In this document: positions 6,305 through 12,063 of the stretch, in pieces | Layout: every line of letters begins with the position of its first letter | How positions within the stretch are numbered: the first letter of the stretch is position 1 | NCBI GenBank assembly: GCA_039806065.1 | Contig: JBDKJS010000092.1 | Location: 1 to 12,063, forward strand | Length of the DNA: 12,063 nucleotides | Reading direction: 5' to 3' | DNA from: JBDKJS01 sp039806065 | GTDB taxonomy: Bacteria > Bacteroidota > Bacteroidia > AKYH767-A > 2013-40CM-41-45 | Position numbers and translations under genes: made by a program | The notes under the pieces: generated by a model | Database searches by the model: none | Seen by the model: only the letters and a program-made list of their open reading frames with translations | What the model was told of the DNA's origin: nothing

Positions 6305-7354
6305 TCATTTCAAGCCAAATTCGTTTAAATTGAATGCTACACTGAAATGATTGGTACCACCTGCCAATGCATAGATACTTCTACCATAATTGAGTAAGAA
6401 TCTATTTATTTTAAGTCCGAATCCAAAGCTAATACCTACAGTACCTTTACGGTCTTCAATTACAAATTCAGATCGTCTCTGAAAATTATAAGCTGCACGG
6501 AGGTGAAAATTTTTACTTAGCAAAATTTCAGTTGAAACAATGACATGGGCCACTGCTTTGTCTAACAAGGTGATCTTCTCAGTTTCAGGCTCACCGGTTT
6601 CAGGATTGATTTGGGTATTAAGGGTAGGATCAATGTAGGTGATGTTAAAATTTTCAAGATGTCGCCAAGTTAATGACATGCGCAAAGGAGCCTTGCTAAA
6701 CTTTTTAGAAATGGCTGCCACCACTTCAATGGGCAGTGGTTCTTTATTACCTGCGGTATAGGCTTTGATTTGGGCTCCAGCATGTCTTGCGAGTATAGTA
6801 CCAGACCATTGACTTACCGTGTCATGAAAATGAATGGCCGCATCCATAGCTAAACCAATGGAATTGGAGAGGTAATAGTCACTATAAATTGTTTTAAGAC
6901 TAGCTCCAAGACTAAAGTATTTGTTCAGTGGCCTAGCAGCACTTAGTTGCAAGCAATAGTCAGCAGCTTTGAATGTGCCGTTAATTTGGCCAGTAATATC
7001 CGTTTCCAAAAACTGGCCATAGTTGATGTATTGGATTCCGGCCATCAAAGTACCAATCTTGTTGATATGGCGCGCATAGGTAGCATCACCTCCTCTCACC
7101 CCGCCAGTGAAGCTCACTCCGCTGAGCGCAACCATGTGGTTCATCTTTTCATTTAGCAAGGCAGGATTTTGCAAAGCAAGATTTAAATCATGATCCTTTA
7201 TACTTATGAAGGTGCCTCCAAGACTGGCACTGCGGGCACTCATAGGCGTATTTAAAAAACTATACACACTGCTTCCGCCTATTTGAGATTGTGCCGATGC
7301 TATAAGCACTGATAAAAATGAGAATGCTATGCTAAGTAAGCTTGCTGGCTTCAT
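6305..7354 (-). CDS. porQ: Type IX secretion system outer-membrane protein PorQ
   Basis: 349 residues. A Sec signal peptide (MKPASLLSIAFSFLSVLIAS, then A21) is probably cut before Gln22. The mature N-terminus has the family block YSFLNTPMSARSASLGG (31-47), then NPALL (63-67). The rest alternates short beta-strand-like stretches, glycines and aromatics, as expected for a FadL/PorV-like outer-membrane beta-barrel, and ends with strand-like FSVAFNLNEF. In Porphyromonas gingivalis PorQ belongs to the type IX secretion machinery and is linked to PorU/PorV/PorZ attachment-complex function. Here it is alone on its strand, divergent from the aminotransferase gene, with a -7 element TACGTTTG at 7378-7385. 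Identification rests on the N-terminal signature and overall layout; a related PorV/PorP-like barrel is the main alternative. Confidence 0.85.
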   Translation of the reverse strand: MKPASLLSIAFSFLSVLIASAQSQIGGSSVYSFLNTPMSARSASLGGTFISIKDHDLNLALQNPALLNEKMNHMVALSGVSFTGGVRGGDATYARHINKIGTLMAGIQYINYGQFLETDITGQINGTFKAADYCLQLSAARPLNKYFSLGASLKTIYSDYYLSNSIGLAMDAAIHFHDTVSQWSGTILARHAGAQIKAYTAGNKEPLPIEVVAAISKKFSKAPLRMSLTWRHLENFNITYIDPTLNTQINPETGEPETEKITLLDKAVAHVIVSTEILLSKNFHLRAAYNFQRRSEFVIEDRKGTVGISFGFGLKINRFLLNYGRSIYALAGGTNHFSVAFNLNEFGLK

Positions 7355-7377
7355 GTTTTTGATCTAAATCTTTTGCA

Positions 7378-7385
7378 CAAACGTA
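7378..7385 (-). promoter_or_regulatory. -7 element of porQ promoter
   Basis: The minus strand reads TACGTTTG, a full match to TAnnTTTG, 23 nt before the porQ ATG. No TTTG is found at the ideal distance upstream, so only the -7 half is supported. Confidence 0.55.
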
Positions 7386-7443
7386 AGTAATAAATCGATA
7401 TTTGATGAAACTGAATGTAACACTAACCGTTGTAGTAAATTAG

Positions 7444-7451
7444 TACGTTTG
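7444..7451 (+). promoter_or_regulatory. -7 element of aminotransferase promoter
   Basis: The plus strand reads TACGTTTG, the same octamer used for divergent porQ. It lies 24 nt before the GTG start, implying a leader of roughly 18 nt. No good -33 TTTG is seen about 19 nt upstream. Confidence 0.55.
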
Positions 7452-7475
7452 TAATTCTAACCATATTTTAATTAA

Positions 7476-8675
7476 GTGAACACACTATTAAGTAACCGCA
7501 TTGTTAATTTAACCGAAAGTCAAACCTTGGCAATGGCTAAAAAGAGTCGCGAATTAGCCGCTACAGGAATTGATGTTATTAACTTGAGTCTTGGCGAACC
7601 TGATTTTGATACCCCAGAACATATAAAGTTTGCAGCAAAAACTGCGATTGATGATGGATTTACACATTACCCACCGGTAGCGGGATATTTAGAAGTGCGC
7701 AAGGCCATTTGCGAAAAATTAAAGCGCGAAAACAATCTTAACTATCAGCCTGATCAAATTCTTATCAGCACAGGTGCGAAACAAAGTATAGCCAATGTAT
7801 TATTGAGCTTGATCAATCCTGGAGATGAGGTAATTATTCCCATGCCCTATTGGGTGAGCTATATGCAAATGGTAGAACTAGCTGAAGGGACACCAGTAAT
7901 GATTAGTTGTAAAATCGAAAATCAGTTTAAGCTTCAACCAGCACAGTTGGAAGCGGCCATCACACCAAAAACAAAGCTTATCATCTATTCTTCTCCTTGC
8001 AATCCCACCGGCAGTGTGTATAACCAACAAGAGTTAAGATCTTTAGCTGATGTATTGGTAAAACATCCAAAGGTGATGATATTGAGTGATGAAATTTACG
8101 AGCATATTAATTTTGCTGGCAAACACTATAGCATGGCTCAATTTCACGATCTACATGACCGTGTCATTGTAGTAAATGGTGTAAGTAAAGGCTATGCTAT
8201 GACAGGCTGGAGAATCGGCTACATAGCTGCACCCAAATGGCTAACAGCAGCATGCGAAAAAATGCAAGGTCAATTTACCAGTGCAGCTTCAAGTATAGCA
8301 CAGAAAGCTACAGAAACCGCCCTGCTTAGTGGCAATGAACCTACTATCAATATGTGTGCAGCCTTTAAAAGTAGGCGCGATTTAATGTTACAAATGTTAA
8401 ATGAAATACCTTTTCTCAAAACCACCATACCTGATGGAGCTTTTTATTTATTTCCTGATGTGAGTCATTATTTTGGAATGAAATTCAATGGACAAGAAAT
8501 AGCCAATGCCAGCGACTTGTGCATGTATTTATTAAACCAAGCTCATGTAAGCTTAGTGACCGGAGATGCCTTTGGCGATGGTAACTGTGTAAGAATTAGC
8601 TATGCCACTTCTGAACTAGCACTGAAGGAAGCGGCTCAACGTATCAAAAAAGCCTTAGCTGCCTTAAGCAGTTAG
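7476..8675 (+). CDS. Class I pyridoxal-phosphate aminotransferase, aspartate aminotransferase-like (GTG start)
   Basis: A 399-residue fold-type I transaminase, probably moving an amino group between aspartate (or an aromatic or prephenate-type acceptor) and 2-oxoglutarate. Visible: the N-terminal INLSLGEPDFDTP (35-47), the cofactor-site CNPTG (175-179) with Asn176, ILSDEIYEH (202-210) with Asp205 against the pyridine nitrogen, and NGVSKGYAMTGWRIGY (234-249) with the Schiff-base Lys238. A C-terminal Arg373 in VRISYATS would bind the substrate alpha-carboxylate. The SKGYAMTGWRIGY form fits the AspB-type Ib subgroup more than E. coli AspC, so I give no symbol. The start is GTG at 7476; the N-terminus (MNTLLSNRIVNLTES) has the right length for the family. 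It is likely transcribed from the -7 element at 7444; no clear terminator follows before the next gene. Confidence 0.93.
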   Translation: MNTLLSNRIVNLTESQTLAMAKKSRELAATGIDVINLSLGEPDFDTPEHIKFAAKTAIDDGFTHYPPVAGYLEVRKAICEKLKRENNLNYQPDQILISTGAKQSIANVLLSLINPGDEVIIPMPYWVSYMQMVELAEGTPVMISCKIENQFKLQPAQLEAAITPKTKLIIYSSPCNPTGSVYNQQELRSLADVLVKHPKVMILSDEIYEHINFAGKHYSMAQFHDLHDRVIVVNGVSKGYAMTGWRIGYIAAPKWLTAACEKMQGQFTSAASSIAQKATETALLSGNEPTINMCAAFKSRRDLMLQMLNEIPFLKTTIPDGAFYLFPDVSHYFGMKFNGQEIANASDLCMYLLNQAHVSLVTGDAFGDGNCVRISYATSELALKEAAQRIKKALAALSS

Positions 8676-8680
8676 AAATA

Positions 8681-8711
8681 TTTATTATTGGCCAAAAAAC
8701 ACTTACTTTTG
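8681..8711 (+). promoter_or_regulatory. Promoter upstream of rfaE1-like gene
   Basis: TACTTTTG (8704-8711) is a full match to the Bacteroidota -7 element and is followed by C, as in the rplM promoter. TTTA (8681-8684), one mismatch from TTTG, lies exactly 19 nt upstream. Only 7 nt separate the -7 element from the assigned TTG start, implying a leaderless or near-leaderless mRNA, or a later start codon. Confidence 0.55.
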
Positions 8712-8718
8712 CGGCACT

Positions 8719-9717
8719 TTGAAAGCCTCTGAAGTGATTCGATTTAAAAAGTTTTGTAGCCAAGCCAAGGTAATGGTCATTGGTGATGTAATGTTAGATG
8801 CCTATTTGTGGGGGAAGGTTGATCGCATATCACCAGAGGCACCAGTACCGATAGTTGCTGTAAATAGAAAAGAAAGCAGGCCTGGAGGTGCTGCGAATGT
8901 AGCCTTAAATTTAAAATCATTAGGAGCCCATCCTATTTTGTGCAGCATTATCGGAAATGATGCTCAAGGTAAGGAATTGCTCAAGGTTTTAAAAAAAAAC
9001 AGGATAAGCACCATTGGAATATTATCCATTAAATCTTGTAGCACTACTATAAAAACAAGGGTGATAGGCAATGGCCATCAGATGATTCGAGTGGATGAAG
9101 AACAGCAATACAAGCTTGACAAAAAAGTAGAATTAGATTTTATAAAACATCTAACAAATATCATCAAACGTGAAAAGCCCATTGCAATCATTTTTGAAGA
9201 TTATGACAAGGGAGTACTTAGCCCTAAAATAATTGCCGATATTATAAAATTAGCCAATAGTAGAAATATAAAAATAACTGTTGATCCTAAAAAAAATAAT
9301 TTTTTAGCGTATCAGTACGCTACACTCTTTAAACCAAATTTAAAAGAATTGAAAGATGGATTAAAGATTGACCTAGAGAAGAAAGATCACCAGGGAATAA
9401 TTAAAGCATCCAAATTACTAGCAAAAAAAATGCAATTTGAAAAAGTGATGGTAACCCTTAGTGAAGATGGCATACTGCTAACCGATGGAAAGCGTCACAC
9501 CATAGCCCCATCACTAGTGCGCGAGGTCATGGATGTGAGCGGTGCCGGTGATACTGTGATCAGTGTAGCCACACTGGCCCTCGCAGCTGGCCTATCAGAT
9601 GAGGCGATCACTCTTTTAAGCAATTTAGCTGGGGGCATGGTATGTGAGCACATAGGTGTAGTACCAATTCAATCAAAGCGCTTTTTTGAAAAAGCGGAAA
9701 ACATAGCAATGGATTAG
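8719..9717 (+). CDS. rfaE1: D-glycero-beta-D-manno-heptose-7-phosphate kinase-like sugar kinase (PfkB/ribokinase family)
   Basis: 332 residues covering only the kinase half of HldE; no cytidylyltransferase domain is fused, unlike the roughly 477-residue E. coli protein. The family phosphorylates D-glycero-D-manno-heptose 7-phosphate on the way to ADP-heptose for LPS core. Motifs: VIGDVMLDAYLWGKVDRISP (20-39), PEAPVPIV (39-46), RPGGAANVALNL (54-65), FEDYDKGVLSP (159-169), and the C-terminal PfkB signature MDVSGAGDT (271-279) with catalytic base Asp278. The listed start is TTG at 8719, which gives the usual roughly 20-residue lead before IGDVMLD. GTG at 8734 (5 codons in) and ATG at 8773 are alternatives; the ATG would cut into the first strand. 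It is first in a run with ubiE, porT and a retropepsin-like gene. Family is sure; the exact sugar substrate is inferred from the RISPEAPVP motif. Confidence 0.85.
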   Translation: MKASEVIRFKKFCSQAKVMVIGDVMLDAYLWGKVDRISPEAPVPIVAVNRKESRPGGAANVALNLKSLGAHPILCSIIGNDAQGKELLKVLKKNRISTIGILSIKSCSTTIKTRVIGNGHQMIRVDEEQQYKLDKKVELDFIKHLTNIIKREKPIAIIFEDYDKGVLSPKIIADIIKLANSRNIKITVDPKKNNFLAYQYATLFKPNLKELKDGLKIDLEKKDHQGIIKASKLLAKKMQFEKVMVTLSEDGILLTDGKRHTIAPSLVREVMDVSGAGDTVISVATLALAAGLSDEAITLLSNLAGGMVCEHIGVVPIQSKRFFEKAENIAMD

Positions 9718-9734
9718 TTTGTTTTTAGAGCACG

Positions 9735-10463
9735 ATGAGCAAAAATGTAACCCCTTACGCTGATTCAACTGCGACAAAAAAACAACAAGTAACTACCATG
9801 TTTAATAATATAGCATGGCGCTATGATATATTAAACAGGCTCCTATCACTAGGTATTGACAAAATTTGGAGAAAGAAAACCATTGCCACTCTACAAGCAA
9901 TTAAACCACAACTAATTTTAGACATTGCCACAGGCACTGCCGATTTAGCACTAGCCGCATTAGCATTAAATCCTGAAAAAATAATTGGCATTGACATTTC
10001 TGAGGATATGCTAGCTAAGGGAAGGGAAAAGATAAAAAGAAAAAAACTTGCACATAAAATTGAATTATTGCAAGGAGATAGTGAACAATTAATATTTGAA
10101 GACAATAAATTTGATGCAGTTACCGTTGCATTCGGAGTGCGGAACTTCGAAAATTTGGATAAAGGCCTTAAAGAAATTTTCAGGGTCTTGAAACCTGGTG
10201 GGCAGTGCAGCATACTTGAATTTTCTAAACCAAAATCAGGTTTGATCAAACCCTTTTATAACATTTATACTAAAAACATCACCCCTAAATTAGGCAAATG
10301 GATTAGTGGAGACGATAGAGCTTACACTTACCTTCATGATAGTGTACAAGCATTCCCCGAGGGTGAGGCGTTTATTAAACATTTAGATCAAGCAGGATTT
10401 AAAAACTTAAAACAAAAAAGAGTTACTTTTGGAACTGTAACCATTTATCAAGGAAAAAAATAA
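9735..10463 (+). CDS. ubiE: Demethylmenaquinone / 2-polyprenyl-6-methoxy-benzoquinol C-methyltransferase
   Basis: 242 residues, a class I SAM-dependent methyltransferase. The SAM-binding motif I is ILDIATGTADLA (61-72), with the acidic end of strand 2 at IGIDISEDML (84-93). UbiE/MenG-specific signatures are the N-terminal MFNNIAWRYDILNRLLSLG (22-40), VAFGVRNFENLDKGL (131-145), VLKPGG (151-156) and YTYLHDSVQAFPEG (197-210). It catalyses the last step of menaquinone synthesis, methylation of demethylmenaquinone; Bacteroidota usually use menaquinone, so MenG is the likely role. ATG at 9735, 17 nt after rfaE1; its TAA is followed after 2 nt by the porT start, implying cotranscription and possibly coupled translation. 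Confidence 0.96.
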   Translation: MSKNVTPYADSTATKKQQVTTMFNNIAWRYDILNRLLSLGIDKIWRKKTIATLQAIKPQLILDIATGTADLALAALALNPEKIIGIDISEDMLAKGREKIKRKKLAHKIELLQGDSEQLIFEDNKFDAVTVAFGVRNFENLDKGLKEIFRVLKPGGQCSILEFSKPKSGLIKPFYNIYTKNITPKLGKWISGDDRAYTYLHDSVQAFPEGEAFIKHLDQAGFKNLKQKRVTFGTVTIYQGKK

Positions 10464-10465
10464 TT

Positions 10466-11167
10466 TTGAGACCAAATTTAATATTAAGCATCTTATTGTT
10501 GGCAGTAATTACCACTTGTGCTCAGCGTCAAGGGGTGATGAATCTACCTAAATATGACAAGGCCAAATTACACTTTGGTTTTATGCTTGGATATAATTTA
10601 AGTGGATTTCGGGTACAGTTAGCCGATGATTATCGCTTCAAAGACTCTATTTATAAAGTAGAGGCCGACCCCAATAGCGGGTTAAACCTAGGAATTATTT
10701 CAGATTTGAAAATTGGCAAAAATTTTAACTTGCGATTCATTCCAACCTTATCATTTGCACAGCGAAGTTTAAATTATTCTTTGTATGTGAATGATACCTT
10801 GAAAGCCAATCCATCAAAGAAAATAGAGAGCACCTATTTAATATTTCCGATTGAATTAAAGTTAAAGAGTGAAAGAATAACCAACTATAGAATATATGTA
10901 TTGGGCGGTGCACAATACATGACCGATATGGTTTCGCAAGCAAAAGTTATCAGCCGTGATCGTGAAATTGTAAAGCTTAGGCGAAACGACTGGGGATATT
11001 ACGTGGGCTTAGGTATTGATTTTTATATGCCCTACTTTAAATTTGCGCCAGAAATAAAAATGTTTAACGGTTTCAACAATATGTTGGCACAAGATAATAG
11101 GCTCTACTCCTCCCCACTGAAAGCACTCAGTTCAAAAATATTTTTGGTTTCACTTACATTTGAATAG
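10466..11167 (+). CDS. porT: Type IX secretion protein PorT/SprT, outer-membrane beta-barrel (TTG start)
   Basis: 233 residues, near the length of known PorT (about 240). A hydrophobic signal segment (residues 4-16, LILSILLLAVITT) ends in a probable cleavage after CA at 18-19, before Gln20. The mature part begins with the family-like NLPKYDKAKLHFGFMLGYN (26-44), followed by repeated beta-hairpin patterns (LRFIPTLSFAQR, YLIFPIELKLK, YRIYVLGGAQY, WGYYVGLGIDFYMPYFKFAP) and a final LVSLTFE strand, typical of a small outer-membrane barrel. PorT/SprT is required for type IX secretion and, in gliders, for gliding. The start is TTG at 10466, 2 nt after the ubiE stop; any later start would cut into the signal segment. 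I recall ubiE-porT adjacency from other Bacteroidota, which supports the call. Confidence 0.87.
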   Translation: MRPNLILSILLLAVITTCAQRQGVMNLPKYDKAKLHFGFMLGYNLSGFRVQLADDYRFKDSIYKVEADPNSGLNLGIISDLKIGKNFNLRFIPTLSFAQRSLNYSLYVNDTLKANPSKKIESTYLIFPIELKLKSERITNYRIYVLGGAQYMTDMVSQAKVISRDREIVKLRRNDWGYYVGLGIDFYMPYFKFAPEIKMFNGFNNMLAQDNRLYSSPLKALSSKIFLVSLTFE

Positions 11168-11185
11168 CCAAACCTAACTGATAAT

Positions 11186-12063
11186 ATGACTCGCTTCAGG
11201 TTTATTTTTTTGGTTAGCCTGCTATGCATTGCTCATTATTCAAATGCGGTAGTCATTAAACTTACCACATCCAACAATCCTTTAAAAATAGATAGTGCTC
11301 TAATTATTCCACTAAAAAGAATAGATAATTTACTATTCATTGAAGCAAGTGTTGATGGGCAGTACGGCAATTTTCTATTTGATACAGGTGCACCGTATTT
11401 GGTGCTCAACAAAACTTATGTCAAAAATTTTAATGAACAGCGTGGAGAAAAAAGTCTGGGTATAAATGGCGAAGGCAGTACGATCAATAAAATATGGGTT
11501 GATACATTGTGCCTTAATAAAAATTGTGCTACAACGTTCAAAGCAGATGTAGCAACATTAAGTCAATTGGAAAACAATAAAGGAATTAAAATTTTAGGTC
11601 TATTAGGCACTTCGATATTTGAAAATTGCTTATTAGAAATCGACCTTCAAAAAAGCAAGCTCTCTATTTTTGCGCATCCCGGTAAAAATTACTTAGCCAA
11701 AGTTGATTCAATATTACCCGATATTGAAACCCAATTGTACACCATCGGAAATATTCCCTTCCTTGAAATAATAGTAAATGAAAAAAAATTGTTGATGTGC
11801 TTTGACACAGGAGCTGAAGCCAATGTATTCTCAATTAAGAACTCTAAAAAAGTGCTAGATTCCTATATAATTTCCAAAAAGGGAAGTGTGATTGGCAGTG
11901 GAAGTCAAAAAATGGAAGTTCTCACAGGTAGTATAGCCTTCTTTCAGTTAGGCAATACTACTTTTTTTGCTCAACAAGCACTCCTTGCCAATATTTCGAA
12001 TCTAGAAACTGCATATGCTGTTAAATTTAATGGCATATTAGGCACCAATTTTATGGAAGAAGG
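11186..12063 (+). CDS. Secreted tandem retropepsin-like aspartyl protease (3' end outside window)
   Basis: Open from ATG at 11186 to the window edge, 292 codons, no stop. Residues 1-21 look like a Sec signal peptide (RFRFIFLVSLLCIA core, SNA before the cut). Two similar halves follow. Half 1 has NFLFDTGAPYLVLN (62-75) with Asp66, then KILGLLGTSIFENCLLEIDL (135-154). Half 2 has LMCFDTGAEANVFS (203-216) with Asp207, then FNGILGTNF (281-289). Each half thus has the Asp-Thr-Gly and hydrophobic-Gly elements of a retropepsin (clan AA, Pfam Asp_protease_2-like) fold, so one chain could supply both catalytic aspartates. Related Bacteroidota proteins often end in a PDZ domain, which would lie beyond the window. 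It is 18 nt after porT and likely in the same operon. Substrate unknown; the protease activity is inferred from the motifs. Confidence 0.82.
   Translation, partial: MTRFRFIFLVSLLCIAHYSNAVVIKLTTSNNPLKIDSALIIPLKRIDNLLFIEASVDGQYGNFLFDTGAPYLVLNKTYVKNFNEQRGEKSLGINGEGSTINKIWVDTLCLNKNCATTFKADVATLSQLENNKGIKILGLLGTSIFENCLLEIDLQKSKLSIFAHPGKNYLAKVDSILPDIETQLYTIGNIPFLEIIVNEKKLLMCFDTGAEANVFSIKNSKKVLDSYIISKKGSVIGSGSQKMEVLTGSIAFFQLGNTTFFAQQALLANISNLETAYAVKFNGILGTNFMEE

Noticed and set aside
9821..10249. Open frame of 142 codons on the minus strand opposite ubiE
   Set aside because: Antisense to a complete ubiE with all its motifs; composition is that of a reverse-frame artefact.
10508..10528. PorT as a lipoprotein with lipobox cysteine at residue 18
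   Set aside because: ITTC lacks the Leu and small residues expected before a lipobox Cys; an ordinary signal-peptidase cut after CA fits better, and PorT proteins are beta-barrels.
1..12063. CRISPR array, prophage, toxin-antitoxin or other defence system
   Set aside because: No spaced repeats, no integrase, nuclease or toxin-like genes; the coding space is filled by housekeeping and envelope genes.

Overview
The window comes from an AT-rich genome of the phylum Bacteroidota. Four things point there: two type IX secretion genes (porQ, porT); promoter elements of the Bacteroidota TTTG...TAnnTTTG type instead of -35/-10 boxes; little sign of Shine-Dalgarno sequences; and the ribosomal gene order rplM-rpsI-rpsB-tsf-pyrH-frr. 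A class III-like polyhydroxyalkanoate synthase suggests an environmental, polyester-storing lineage, perhaps near Chitinophagales or Sphingobacteriales. I cannot settle the order or genus from the sequence.

Left part (1-1663, + strand): the 3' end of a 3-hydroxybutyryl-CoA dehydrogenase gene with a textbook terminator, then phaC with its own long-stem terminator. Both act on C4 acyl-CoA and storage-polymer metabolism but look like separate transcription units. Positions 1664-2047 are non-coding. They hold a GC-rich, foldable segment (about 1904-1979) lying between the phaC terminator and the oppositely oriented frr terminator. This is the least explained part of the window.

Middle part (1989-6192, - strand): the translation cluster, read right to left as rplM, rpsI, rpsB, tsf, then pyrH and frr. 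A canonical promoter (TTTG, 19 nt, TACTTTTG) lies upstream of rplM. A strong terminator just after tsf separates the ribosomal/elongation-factor part from pyrH-frr, which has a weak promoter candidate of its own and a terminator after frr. Next comes porQ (- strand), a type IX secretion outer-membrane component.

Right part (7444-12063, + strand): a class I aminotransferase gene divergent from porQ, each with a TACGTTTG -7 element. Then a tight run follows: rfaE1-like sugar kinase, ubiE/menG, porT, and a secreted protein with two retropepsin-like halves that runs off the window. Gaps in that run are 17, 2 and 18 nt, so it is probably one operon joining LPS-precursor synthesis, menaquinone synthesis and envelope/secretion functions.

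Most of the window is well-known housekeeping and envelope biology. I see no CRISPR array, transposase, phage gene, tRNA or rRNA. The points that merit attention are the intergenic structured element, the tandem retropepsin protein, phaC without a visible phaE partner, a nearly leaderless TTG-start gene, and the terminator that splits the translation operon.
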